From the IMG/VR virus record IMGVR_UViG_3300009329_000015, positions 1 to 34,452 of that record: 34,452 nucleotides of DNA; one strand, given 5' to 3'. Source of the stretch: a virus. A program made the position numbers and the translations under genes. Within the stretch, counting starts at the first letter, position 1, and each line of letters opens with the position of its first letter. Under the pieces are notes generated by a model. That model was not told the origin of the DNA and ran no database searches. It saw nothing but the letters and a program-made list of their open reading frames with translations. This document shows positions 15,420 through 21,662 of this stretch, piece by piece.

Positions 15420-15478
15420 CACCTCAGGGAGCACTCGAAGCATCCATAGGTTGTTCTACCACTTGAACTACTGAGGTG
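15420..15478 (-). tRNA. tRNA-like element lacking the anticodon arm
   Basis: On the leftward strand 59 bases form an 8-bp acceptor-type stem, CACCTCAG with CTGAGGTG. They also form a canonical D-arm (GTTC-AAGTGGTA-GAAC with the conserved GG) and a T-arm (GGAtGC-TTCGAGT-GCTCC) with one bulged T. Only 7 bases (AACCTAT) lie between D- and T-arms where an anticodon arm and variable loop need about 23. No CCA follows. It cannot decode, so it is a deleted tRNA or an RNA element using tRNA shape, for instance for RNase P or RNase Z cleavage before the 61-residue gene. Confidence 0.5.
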
Positions 15479-15534
15479 TAAGTACACATATTTGCCAACC
15501 TACTTTTTTATTACTGTCACGCAGGTATGCATAC

Positions 15535-15795
15535 TTATATTTCTTTTGGAAGGCGACATACGTGTTGTTTTAATGAGTATTTTGCAGCTTTTCTTACAGC
15601 CTTCCAGATACAGCGTTTTTCATAGTAATTGAATAAAGAATCAGCATATCCATCAACTCCAATACCGGCAATTCCATTAGCTATCCAAATACTCACGCCA
15701 TCTTTTTCAGCACGATAACCTCCAATTCTCCAGCCTCCTGCTTCAAGGCTTTCGATAAGAACTTGAACATGCTCTCCTAATAAACCTTTTATCAT
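15535..15795 (-). CDS. Hypothetical protein (86 aa)
   Basis: It starts behind AACAAGGAG. The middle is Gly-rich with short strands (GVSIWIANGIAGIGVDGY) and the end is basic and helical (WKAVRKAAKYSLKQHVCRLPK). No family recognised. It is preceded by a strong hairpin. Confidence 0.55.
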   Translation of the reverse strand: MIKGLLGEHVQVLIESLEAGGWRIGGYRAEKDGVSIWIANGIAGIGVDGYADSLFNYYEKRCIWKAVRKAAKYSLKQHVCRLPKEI

Positions 15796-15821
15796 GTTAA
15801 TCTCCTTGTTAAGATTAGGGC

Positions 15822-15852
15822 CACTGGTGGCTCGAATACCAAACCACCAGTG
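15822..15852 (-). promoter_or_regulatory. Upstream stem-loop
   Basis: A perfect 9-bp stem, CACTGGTGG with CCACCAGTG, around a 13-base loop. On the leftward strand it is followed by GCCCTAATCTTAACAAGGAG and the 86-residue gene. On the opposite strand the stem is followed by TTTT, so it could also stop antisense transcription. Confidence 0.55.
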
Positions 15853-15872
15853 TTTTAACTAGATGTCTTGCT

Positions 15873-15890
15873 ACGCCGTCGGCGTTTTTT
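15873..15890 (+). terminator. Rightward terminator-like hairpin inside the leftward operon
   Basis: The 5-bp stem ACGCC-GTC-GGCGT is followed by five more T residues on the plus strand. It faces against the genes around it. The 200 bases from 15796 to 15996 hold this hairpin, the preceding stem-loop and no convincing gene; only weak frames of 26-35 codons occur there. Confidence 0.4.
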
Positions 15891-15996
15891 ATGCTCGAAA
15901 GTTATAAATAATAGCCGTTTCACAACTGCATACGGTCGTGGTGTAGCTTCTTAATACAGACTTTGTCATAGCATACGCTTGAACGATCTAGGTCCT

Positions 15997-16143
15997 CTAA
16001 TCCATTTTGAATACTGCTATGATGCAATAGAGAGGGTATCTAGCACTAAATACGTCTCTAGCATTTTGTTCACTCAATGCCTCAACTATCTCGGTACCAT
16101 CTCCATCATCATAATGTGACCAGATTATTTTAAATCGTTTCAT
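15997..16143 (-). CDS. Small hypothetical protein (48 aa)
   Basis: The translation begins MKRFKIIWSHYDDGDGTEIV and ends in a strand (YCIIAVFKMD). The ATG overlaps the preceding stop as ATGA. The alternating pattern of a strand, an acidic loop, helix VEALSEQNARDVFSARY and a strand suggests a tiny alpha/beta domain. Unknown function. Confidence 0.5.
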   Translation of the reverse strand: MKRFKIIWSHYDDGDGTEIVEALSEQNARDVFSARYPLYCIIAVFKMD

Positions 16144-16337
16144 AATCTGCTTAACTCAACTGATATTCTAGCTGCTATCACCATTGCTGTTGCACTTAGT
16201 GTTAGTGTAAGCAATGATATGCTTTGCCTAAGTGTCAAAGGCTCTTTAAATTCACCTTTGCCCAAAGAATGAAGCTCTGATATGAATATCACTGCGTTCA
16301 TCACAATAACAACTAGAGCCATATTTTTAAGTGTCAT
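16140..16337 (-). CDS. Two-helix small membrane protein (65 aa)
   Basis: Two hydrophobic segments are clear: residues ~6-22 (MALVVIVMNAVIFISEL) and ~40-60 (SLLTLTLSATAMVIAARI), joined by a polar loop. AAGGAG stands 7 bases before the ATG, and the gene overlaps its neighbours at both ends. The size and topology resemble class II holins or superinfection-exclusion proteins, but nothing in the neighbourhood identifies a lysis cassette. Confidence 0.6.
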   Translation of the reverse strand: MTLKNMALVVIVMNAVIFISELHSLGKGEFKEPLTLRQSISLLTLTLSATAMVIAARISVELSRL

Positions 16338-16644
16338 GCTTTTTCTCCTTTCTACTGGCGTGGCTAGCTTTGAATGTCTTTATCAAACCTCTGTTGATAC
16401 ATATCTTCCAAAGATGACCTTTAGTCCAGGTAGGATCAGGATGTCCAGCCAATGCATATAGTTTATCCCAAGTAAAATCATTGATAGAGACGATATTATG
16501 TTGAGTACGCATAGTAAGCTTGAGTTTCTTCCTAGCACTACGTTTAGTAGCGGGTTTCAACACATGCTCGCTTGTAACCGATGTTGGTTGTCTCTTTGCA
16601 GGACGTTTAAATCCACCAAAGAAATCTTTAATCATTTTAATCAT
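16327..16644 (-). CDS. Basic protein with possible DNA-binding region (105 aa)
   Basis: The ATG at 16644 follows AACAAGGAG; the longer frame to 16668 would run into a hairpin. The N-terminal half is Lys/Arg/Thr-rich (FKRPAKRQPT, KRSARKKLKL). The second half (FTWDKLYALAGHPDPTWTKGHLWKICINRGLI) has the look of a compact helical domain. DNA binding is an inference from charge. Confidence 0.55.
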   Translation of the reverse strand: MIKMIKDFFGGFKRPAKRQPTSVTSEHVLKPATKRSARKKLKLTMRTQHNIVSINDFTWDKLYALAGHPDPTWTKGHLWKICINRGLIKTFKASHASRKEKKHDT

Positions 16645-16662
16645 ACTATTCTCCTTGTTGAA

Positions 16663-16713
16663 GGGCAAGCTCAGTCGGTATTTCCTGTAACAAATACAAC
16701 TTTGAGCCTGCCC
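16663..16713 (-). promoter_or_regulatory. Upstream stem-loop
   Basis: An 11-bp stem with one mismatch, GGGCAGGCTCA with TGAGCTTGCCC, encloses a 29-base loop and is followed on the leftward strand by TTCAACAAGGAG and the 105-residue gene. The region between it and the gene at 16847 holds no convincing frame. Confidence 0.6.
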
Positions 16714-16846
16714 ATGAGATGAACAACTTAGGGTACTAACTTACATATGGCTAGCACTACAGTTTGTTAGCATTACATTCAGGTATCACTCTGCCTGTAA
16801 AATATTGGCATCTGCCGACTTGACAGTTACAGCTCAATACTCCCTC

Positions 16847-17143
16847 TCAGCTTGATGGGGCTGCGTCGTCCAATTCTATTTCTTTCTTAGTACGATAGAT
16901 GGTGAAGTTTCTTTTAGTCTTATGCACCACATGCACAAGCCCAGTATTCCTCTCCATTCTATCAATTTCTTTGGCTATCCAAGTAAGATTAGGTACTCTA
17001 ACTTGACGTGGTCTGATGGGGCAATTTAATTTTTCTTGCATCTCTACTAGTTGTTCTCCCATCTGATAACCGTCTCGCGGTACACTCTTTGTTACTTGAG
17101 TCCAGCTTTTTGCTACTTTAGGTCTAAATATGATCGGCCTCAT
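16847..17143 (-). CDS. Hypothetical basic protein (98 aa)
   Basis: The protein is basic with short helices (GEQLVEMQEKL, TWIAKEIDRMER) and a final strand region (LVHVVHKTKRNFTIYRTKK) before an acidic tail. The helix-rich middle and basic ends could form a nucleic-acid-binding domain, but no motif is recognised. Starts behind ATAAGGAG. Confidence 0.55.
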   Translation of the reverse strand: MRPIIFRPKVAKSWTQVTKSVPRDGYQMGEQLVEMQEKLNCPIRPRQVRVPNLTWIAKEIDRMERNTGLVHVVHKTKRNFTIYRTKKEIELDDAAPSS

Positions 17144-17159
17144 AGAATCTCCTTATTAA

Positions 17160-17229
17160 AAGCAGGTGCTGATGCTATTAGGGATAGATTGATGGTGAAA
17201 GGAATGAAAACCAACACCAACACCTGCTT
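17160..17229 (-). promoter_or_regulatory. Upstream stem with long loop
   Basis: A 9-bp stem, AAGCAGGTG with CACCTGCTT, spans 70 bases, about the length of a tRNA but without tRNA loop consensus. On the leftward strand it is followed by TTAATAAGGAG and the 98-residue gene. Confidence 0.5.
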
Positions 17230-17306
17230 GGGGTTACTGGTTGATAAATGGCTTATTTATTATTTTGTTTTTTCATCGCAATAATCAGGTGTTGTTATTG
17301 GATAAT

Positions 17307-17681
17307 TCATGAGGGATGTTCAGGTAAGAGACTCTTAAGAAATGCAAGTTCTTTCTTCATGGCATTCCTAAGACCATTATCAACACGATAGAAGTCCTTT
17401 ACATCAACTCTTGTGTAAGGGATATCTTCGTTGTATTTAATACATCTCTCTCTCATTCGTCGAACATATTCCCAGGGAGATTTCTCACATAAGTTTTTTT
17501 TGGTTGCTCTTTTCACAGGGCAAGTAGGGCTGCAATAGAGGGATCGACTGTAATAAAGTAGGCATAATGCACATGCACTACCTCTTATATCTACACCTGA
17601 TATGAAATCTTGTTGACAATTATCCTCCCAATGCACTATTGATGCAACTAATGCTTTGTAGGTACGTTTAGACATCTTCAT
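17307..17681 (-). CDS. Cys-rich small phage protein (124 aa)
   Basis: The central region has the series C-x2-C (CALC), YC, C-P and a later C (NLCEKSPWEYV), a pattern seen in small phage and bacterial proteins that bind zinc with four or more cysteines. The family resemblance is from memory and its function is not established. The C-terminal part is helical and basic. AGGAGG precedes the ATG. Confidence 0.6.
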   Translation of the reverse strand: MKMSKRTYKALVASIVHWEDNCQQDFISGVDIRGSACALCLLYYSRSLYCSPTCPVKRATKKNLCEKSPWEYVRRMRERCIKYNEDIPYTRVDVKDFYRVDNGLRNAMKKELAFLKSLLPEHPS

Positions 17682-17706
17682 TATTACCTCCTTGATTAAT
17701 TAAAAA

Positions 17707-17747
17707 GCTACTTACCAAGCAAGGGTAGGGATTGCCTGGTAAGTAGC
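17707..17747 (-). terminator. Hairpin with U-run before the Cys-rich gene
   Basis: The leftward strand has an 11-bp perfect stem, GCTACTTACCA with TGGTAAGTAGC, then TTTTTAATTAATCAAGGAGG. This is a good intrinsic terminator for the 74-residue gene upstream, placed directly before the next ribosome site. Confidence 0.65.
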
Positions 17748-17824
17748 AGGATGCTTCGTAACCATCTTAATTCCCTACCACTTCTTTTCATGACCAAAAT
17801 GTAAATCGCTTGTAAAGTAAATCA

Positions 17825-18049
17825 TTATACCATCTTAAGGTCTGCTTCGTGAACTTCTTCCCAGAGTCTTTCTCTGATTTTCTCATAAAGTTCATAAATT
17901 TCATCCTCATGGTCTCCGTGTTTACATTCGCTACGGAGATACTGGTCGAATTTTGTAATCGCCATTTGCCACTTCCAACCATCAATGGCAACACGCATAT
18001 CTTCTATTTCATAAAAGGTGAGTGTTCCTATCGGATTTTCTTCAGTCAT
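17825..18049 (-). CDS. Small acidic helical protein (74 aa)
   Basis: The sequence is mostly helical and acidic (DEIYELYEKIRERLWEEVHEADL) with four Trp/Tyr residues in the middle. AGGAG lies 7 bases upstream of the ATG. A second frame over the same bases (17788-17994) lacks a ribosome site and was rejected. Unknown function. Confidence 0.55.
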   Translation of the reverse strand: MTEENPIGTLTFYEIEDMRVAIDGWKWQMAITKFDQYLRSECKHGDHEDEIYELYEKIRERLWEEVHEADLKMV

Positions 18050-18295
18050 TTATATACTCCTATTAGTATGCTTATTATAAATTCTATCTCGTAACTTAAC
18101 CGATTTTATAACATCATCAAACACCTCTTTCCAATTATAAGAAGTTTGATTAGTGCTGTCTAAAACACATTTCAAATCTTCTGTAAACAAGTCGTCCATT
18201 TCACTACAACTGTGTGGCTCTTGTTTGGTTTCTAACGTGCAAGGTCTATCTTCTCCACAACCAGTACACTTAAATTTTCTTGTCTTTATACTCAT
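18050..18295 (-). CDS. Zinc-ribbon-like small protein (81 aa)
   Basis: I chose the ATG at 18295, which has AAGGAG 6 bases upstream. The N-terminus holds C-x2-C-x4-C (CTGCGEDRPC) and a further HSC, consistent with a small zinc site. The rest is helical and acidic, then basic at the end. The start overlaps the end of the gene before it by 26 bases. Likely an early phage protein acting on host nucleic-acid machinery (inference). Confidence 0.55.
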   Translation of the reverse strand: MSIKTRKFKCTGCGEDRPCTLETKQEPHSCSEMDDLFTEDLKCVLDSTNQTSYNWKEVFDDVIKSVKLRDRIYNKHTNRSI

Positions 18296-18476
18296 TTTTT
18301 CTCCTTTCCTCCATTTCATGACATGAGGGTTTCTCTGCAAATTGAGCTATTGGTGCATCATTCATCCATTCTTCGGCTGCTTGTTTAACCTCCTGCGTCA
18401 AAGGCCTACGACAATCCGCTTTATTTAAGCAATCTTCGTAGAATGAGCAAAAGGTCATGTCTTTATAACATATCAT
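18270..18476 (-). CDS. Cys-rich small protein (68 aa)
   Basis: The first 25 residues contain four cysteines (CYKDMTFCSFYEDC, then KADC) and then RRPLT, followed by a helix and a conserved-looking AEKPSCHE segment. This spacing suggests a metal-binding N-terminus. AACAAGGAGG is ahead of the ATG. Second gene of the leftward operon. Confidence 0.6.
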   Translation of the reverse strand: MICYKDMTFCSFYEDCLNKADCRRPLTQEVKQAAEEWMNDAPIAQFAEKPSCHEMEERRKNEYKDKKI

Positions 18477-18508
18477 AATGCCTCCTTGTTTCGAATGAGA
18501 AAGATAAA

Positions 18509-18530
18509 GAGGGCACCTTTCGGTACCCTC
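18509..18530 (-). terminator. Terminator-like hairpin after the first leftward gene
   Basis: GAGGGTACC-GAAA-GGTGCCCTC followed by TTTATCTTTC on the leftward strand. A GNRA tetraloop and a U-rich tail make this a classic intrinsic terminator; since genes continue beyond it, partial read-through is expected. Confidence 0.75.
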
Positions 18531-18544
18531 AATGTGTGATGGGA

Positions 18545-18880
18545 CTACAGAGTGATGCCCAGCTTGGTCATGAGAGCGTCACCATCCCAAGAGCGGGAAG
18601 GCTCACGGGATGCAGAGGCAAGACCTACGCTATCGGTATTGTCGTTATCGACCTCCGAATGCTTGACAGCACCACGATACTCAGCCATGGATGCAAGCTG
18701 TCCACATATGGCAACAGCCTGATCCTTTTCGGACACATGCGTGTGGAACACGCTAATCTGTTCGGCACCCTTGATCTCAGCCTGTATATCATCAGGTGTG
18801 AGGTCAACGAATGGCTTATCGAACCTAATGTTCTCAAGATTGCCCTGCCGATTACGTGTAGATAGTGAAACATTTATCAT
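18545..18880 (-). CDS. First leftward-operon protein (111 aa), unknown
   Basis: The start is at ATG 18880 behind AACAAGGAG; a longer frame to 18979 enters GC-rich non-coding DNA. The protein has a strand-rich first half (MINVSLSTRNRQGNLENIRF) and a helix near SEKDQAVAICGQLASM. Its end is Ser/Asp-rich. GC content is higher than in the following genes, and with its own terminator it may be made at high level. Promoter-proximal position fits an early host-takeover protein (inference). Confidence 0.6.
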   Translation of the reverse strand: MINVSLSTRNRQGNLENIRFDKPFVDLTPDDIQAEIKGAEQISVFHTHVSEKDQAVAICGQLASMAEYRGAVKHSEVDNDNTDSVGLASASREPSRSWDGDALMTKLGITL

Positions 18881-19127
18881 GATTAACTCCTTGTTAGTGA
18901 TAGAAGAATTAACTCTCCAGTGCCAGCGGGGGCGAAGGGTGCGGTGCGGAGAGGTGGCGGCGTTGTTTCTGGGGTGCAACGTGCATCATTTGGAACGAAA
19001 AACTCAACCTTTTTGAAGGGGGTAGGCACCAAACCCGAAGGGGGTGGGGTGAGTATATATCCCTCACCGACAATCTACAACAATTTTCAACATTTATGTA
19101 CCCCTACCACTATTCTCGACAAAACAC

Positions 19128-19156
19128 TTGACATTTATATAATTTTTTTGTAATTT
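19128..19156 (+). promoter_or_regulatory. Sigma70-like promoter for the rightward operon
   Basis: TTGACA at 19128-19133, a 17-base A/T-rich spacer, and TAATTT at 19151-19156. The -35 context ACTTGACA is the same as in the promoter before the portal gene. Confidence 0.7.
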
Positions 19157-19211
19157 CAGGTGTTTAAATGGAGTTAGTTTTGAATAAAGGTACAATATGG
19201 GCCTAGTATAC

Positions 19212-19304
19212 GCCTCTAATTTGCGTTTTAAGCGCATTTTAGCAGTTAAGGCATACCCAGGTACCAATAAACAATAAAAAGGCCGTCAGCGAGCAATTAG
19301 AGGC
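19212..19304 (+). promoter_or_regulatory. Leader RNA with inverted repeat
   Basis: GCCTCTAATTTGC (19212-19224) pairs with GCAATTAGAGGC (19293-19304), with one extra T. The right arm overlaps a second stem, AAGGCC/GGCCTT at 19279-19284 and 19302-19307, so the two folds exclude each other. On the opposite strand the second stem is followed by TTTTT and would terminate leftward transcription. Confidence 0.45.
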
Positions 19305-19410
19305 CTTAAAAGGGATTTTAAAGTTATGGCTGAAGTAGCAAAAAGTGAAGTATGGTAATAAACATGAATAAAGTTCTTGCATATTACCTTAAAAATGTGT
19401 AAATTCGCGC

Positions 19411-19641
19411 ATGAAGAAAGAAAGTCAGAGTGTAAGAATCATTAGAAGGGTCTTGAAGGAATTAGATCTTCAAGATGTTTGTGATGTATGTAAGGAAGAG
19501 ATAAAGTGGACTAATGCAACCATGAGGTTAATTGATAGAGGGTTGGATGGGTTCTGCTTTATGGGGGTATGTAAGTGTGCAGAAGAGAAGTATGCTTACT
19601 GGAGTGGTAGTAAGAGAGAATTAGAGGAGCTTGGTAAGTGA
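19411..19641 (+). CDS. Cys-containing small protein (76 aa)
   Basis: The first rightward gene encodes a basic N-terminus, C-x2-C (CDVC) near residue 24 and C-x4-C-x-C (CFMGVCKC) near residue 49, consistent with one zinc site. No clear ribosome site precedes the ATG, which stands at the end of a long leader. Its stop overlaps the next GTG. Unknown function. Confidence 0.6.
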   Translation: MKKESQSVRIIRRVLKELDLQDVCDVCKEEIKWTNATMRLIDRGLDGFCFMGVCKCAEEKYAYWSGSKRELEELGK

Positions 19642-20387
19642 AATTTGCATTAATTGGAGCTGCTGGTTATATAGCACCAAAGCATATGGAAGCTATTAAG
19701 GTGTTAGGTAGTGAGCTGGTGTGTGCATTAGATCCACATGATAGTGTTGGTGTATTAGATAGTTACTTCCCAGAATGTAAGTTCTTCACTGAGTTTGAGA
19801 GGTATGATAGGTTTTTAGAGCTTAATAGGATTGATTATGTTAGTATATGCAGCCCTAACTACATGCATGATGCTCATATAAGGCATGCTATTAGCAAGGG
19901 ATGTAAGGTGATTTGTGAGAAGCCTATAGTCATTAACATGAGGAATGCTTATTTTGGAGAGGCTTCACAGATTCACCCAATCTTACAATTAAGGTATCAC
20001 CCAGAGCTAGATGCTTTTAAAGATGCTTGTAAGGGCTATGAAGGTGAAGTATATGCTACTATGCATTCCCCTAGAGGATGTTGGTATGAGTATTCATGGA
20101 AGGGCAATCAGGAGAAATCTGGTGGTATAGAGGTGAATATAGGGATACATATGTTAGATCTGTTGACATACGTGTTTGAGGATAGGAACCCTGTTACTAT
20201 TAGCTTGTCTACTGACATGGATGTTAAGCCTGAGAAGTCTATAGTAGCGGGGGAGAATCGAATAGACTTAAACTGTGATAAGAACTTGCATATTGATGCA
20301 TACAGGGCTATATTAGCGGGTAGAGGATTTGCAGAAAAAGATGCTTTGCCATCTATTAAATTAGCAGAGGAAATGCGAAATGGATAG
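19638..20387 (+). CDS. WlbA/WbpB-like UDP-sugar 3-dehydrogenase, shortened
   Basis: The N-terminus ([18 protein letters not shown], then LDPHDSVG and DSYFPE) is the characteristic start of WlbA/WbpB-type enzymes of the Gfo/Idh/MocA family. These oxidise C3 of UDP-N-acetylglucosaminuronate on the way to diacetamido-sugars. The conserved CEKP is at 93-96 and GIHMLDLL with H171 is present. At 249 residues it is about 65 shorter than usual; the loss falls between the GIH motif and the C-terminal LAGRGF helix, in the beta-sheet used for oligomer contacts. It starts with GTG overlapping the previous stop and runs into the acetyltransferase gene. Activity after the deletion is uncertain. Confidence 0.8.
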   Translation: MKFALIGAAGYIAPKHMEAIKVLGSELVCALDPHDSVGVLDSYFPECKFFTEFERYDRFLELNRIDYVSICSPNYMHDAHIRHAISKGCKVICEKPIVINMRNAYFGEASQIHPILQLRYHPELDAFKDACKGYEGEVYATMHSPRGCWYEYSWKGNQEKSGGIEVNIGIHMLDLLTYVFEDRNPVTISLSTDMDVKPEKSIVAGENRIDLNCDKNLHIDAYRAILAGRGFAEKDALPSIKLAEEMRNG

Positions 20388-20703
20388 TTTCATAGGAGAA
20401 AGGGTAGTAATAGGCAATGGTTGTAATATACAGCCTGGTGCCTTTATCCCAGATAATGTTGAATTGGGCGACGATGTGTTCATCGGCCCACATGCGGTGT
20501 TTACTAACGATAAGTACCCACCTTCGCATGGGGAGTGGATGAATGACCCTCCTACAGTTGTAGGGAATGGGGCTTCAATAGGAGCTAATAGTACCATACT
20601 CCCAGGGATAGTGATAGGGGAGTATGCGGTAGTTGGAGCAGGATCAGTTGTGACGAAGGATGTACCTGCCTGGGCTATAGTTTATGGGAATCCAGCAGTA
20701 TGA
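20380..20703 (+). CDS. Hexapeptide-repeat acetyltransferase (WbpD/WlbB-like), shortened
   Basis: Left-handed beta-helix repeats are visible throughout ([50 protein letters not shown]). They end in [12 protein letters not shown], the typical end of sugar N-acetyltransferases. The FTNDKYPP loop matches the WbpD/WlbB type, which acetylates the C3 amino group of the sugar made by the WlbA branch. At 107 residues it is about half to two thirds the normal length, with fewer N-terminal coils. It overlaps the dehydrogenase gene by 8 bases, so the pair is expressed together. The aminotransferase expected between the two steps is absent here. Confidence 0.8.
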   Translation: MDSFIGERVVIGNGCNIQPGAFIPDNVELGDDVFIGPHAVFTNDKYPPSHGEWMNDPPTVVGNGASIGANSTILPGIVIGEYAVVGAGSVVTKDVPAWAIVYGNPAV

Positions 20704-20930
20704 AGACATTAGGTGATGGAGCTCCAGGAAGAGTTTATATGTACAATTCTGAGATAAAGGAGCAATTAGAGATTTTAAGAGGCAAGATAGGTATATTAGA
20801 AAAGAAACATATGAACGCACATCTTCTCGGTAACAGGTATGAGATAGAATACTGGGGAGACTTAATTAACGATAATAGGAGTATGATTGAAAGTCTTAAG
20901 GCGCTATGCAATAAATCCGATGATGGTTAG
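20700..20930 (+). CDS. Small coiled-coil-like protein (76 aa)
   Basis: The ATG overlaps the previous stop as ATGA. Most of the protein is helical with heptad-like hydrophobic spacing ([20 protein letters not shown]). Unknown function. Confidence 0.55.
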   Translation: MKTLGDGAPGRVYMYNSEIKEQLEILRGKIGILEKKHMNAHLLGNRYEIEYWGDLINDNRSMIESLKALCNKSDDG

Positions 20931-21090
20931 ATGTCCTGAGTGTGGGGCAGAGAGTGGAGATGTTATAGTGTTCGTAGGTGGTGACACATGGTGTGAGAAG
21001 TGCGACATCTTTTTTGATAATTACAACGACGTATTAGTAGAGGACGATGATGGGATTGAAGATAAAGAAGAAGCAGAGGCCAGAGGATGA
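20920..21090 (+). CDS. Zinc-ribbon protein (56 aa)
   Basis: Translation begins at tandem ATGs (20920 and 20923) overlapping the previous stop. A longer TTG start at 20887 has no support. Two C-x2-C knuckles (CPEC and CEKC), about 20 residues apart, form a zinc ribbon, followed by a very acidic tail. Likely nucleic-acid or transcription related, by fold only. Confidence 0.6.
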   Translation: MMVRCPECGAESGDVIVFVGGDTWCEKCDIFFDNYNDVLVEDDDGIEDKEEAEARG

Positions 21091-21283
21091 TATTTGCTAC
21101 TTTAGGCGCTGTTGGCCCAACGAGCAAGGGCTCACCAACCTCAAGTGTCAGCATGGATGGAGGTTTACGATTGACGGACTTCCTGATAAGAGCGACCGGG
21201 ATACTATGCAACTTGTTGAGAGGCATAGCGATCTTTGTAGATGGAACCGTGGTGTTGAGGACTTTTTTGAACTCCCGTCGTGA
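21047..21283 (+). CDS. Hypothetical Cys/Trp-containing protein (78 aa)
   Basis: The frame overlaps the zinc-ribbon gene by 44 bases and begins with a Lys-rich stretch (LKIKKKQRPEDD). It then has spaced cysteines (CYFRRC, LKCQHGWRF, DLCRW). I prefer it to the frame at 21087-21311, whose composition looks like a shadow although its start overlaps as ATGA. Confidence is modest. Confidence 0.45.
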   Translation: MMGLKIKKKQRPEDDICYFRRCWPNEQGLTNLKCQHGWRFTIDGLPDKSDRDTMQLVERHSDLCRWNRGVEDFFELPS

Positions 21284-21332
21284 CAAGAACGCGCGCGCAG
21301 TATGTTCTTAAGTAATACTATAGTAGGTATAA

Positions 21333-21475
21333 TAGTACGTACTAAGGTAGGTACTACGGTACGTAAAAACAAAGAACTAAAAACATACTTACATACTAAA
21401 TAAAGGTTTACCTTCGTAAGTACACACAGTGTACTTACTTCAGGTTAAACCTTGGTGTAGTACGTTACTAAGGTA
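21333..21475. repeat. Direct repeats flanking a long palindrome
   Basis: TAGTACGTACTAAGGTA at 21333-21349 recurs with one extra T at 21458-21475. Between them lies a two-part inverted repeat: AAGGTTTACC (21403) with GGTTAAACCTT (21443), and inside it TAAGTACAC (21417) with GTGTACTTA (21429). A smaller palindromic pair TACGTAC/GTACGTA overlaps the left repeat. The ~205 bases from 21284 to 21488 carry no gene. The site could be a packaging, recombination or regulatory element. Confidence 0.65.
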
Positions 21476-21488
21476 AGAAGTAGGAGAT

Positions 21489-21662
21489 ATGGAAAAAGAG
21501 AAGAGACTAAGTAAGGAAGAAGTGTTGAAGCGGATGAAAGAGCATGTATCAGAAGAAGTGTATATGAGATACCAGTATGTTCAAGCAGAGGCTGGTGTAA
21601 GAGATATGATACATGGAGTATTAACTGGAACAATAAGAGATGCATATTTATGGAGAAACTAA
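21489..21662 (+). CDS. Small helical protein (57 aa)
   Basis: The frame starts MEKEKRLSKEEVLKRM behind GTAGGAGAT. It is charged and helical throughout with a C-terminal hydrophobic turn (DAYLWRN). The stop overlaps the next ATG as TAATG. Unknown function; coupled to the genes ahead of the terminase. Confidence 0.6.
   Translation: MEKEKRLSKEEVLKRMKEHVSEEVYMRYQYVQAEAGVRDMIHGVLTGTIRDAYLWRN

Larger units (their letters stand above)
18881..19410. promoter_or_regulatory. Divergent control region, no gene seen
   Basis: These 530 bases separate the leftward and rightward operons. From the left they hold the ribosome site of the first leftward gene and a 6-bp stem (18913-18918 with 18948-18953). Next comes a GC-rich, G-skewed part, with GGGGG runs near 19018 and 19040 inside the near-repeat GAAGGGGGT. 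An A/T-rich part with the rightward promoter and a leader with competing inverted repeats follow. A leftward promoter is only weakly visible (TTGTTG, 18 bases, TATATA around 19050-19085). Frames here are GC-rich shadows. A replication origin is possible but unsupported. Confidence 0.6.

Noticed and set aside
15860-16010. Weak leftward frames of 26-35 codons after the 48-residue gene
   Set aside because: One starts with TTG and none has a ribosome site; a frameshifted extension of the 48-residue gene is possible but unsupported.
17262-17312. 16-codon frame overlapping the end of the Cys-rich gene as ATGA
   Set aside because: Too short and without any conserved feature to call.
5158-17750. Repeated hairpins considered as a CRISPR array or dispersed mobile repeat
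   Set aside because: The stems do not share sequence and spacing is irregular; only position and structure recur.
18905-19153. Several frames of 75-110 codons on both strands in the divergent region
   Set aside because: They come from GC-rich DNA with few stops, lack ribosome sites and have low-complexity sequence.
21087-21311. 74-codon frame starting with an ATGA overlap
   Set aside because: The overlapping frame at 21047 has a more protein-like composition with spaced Cys and Trp; this one looks like its shadow.
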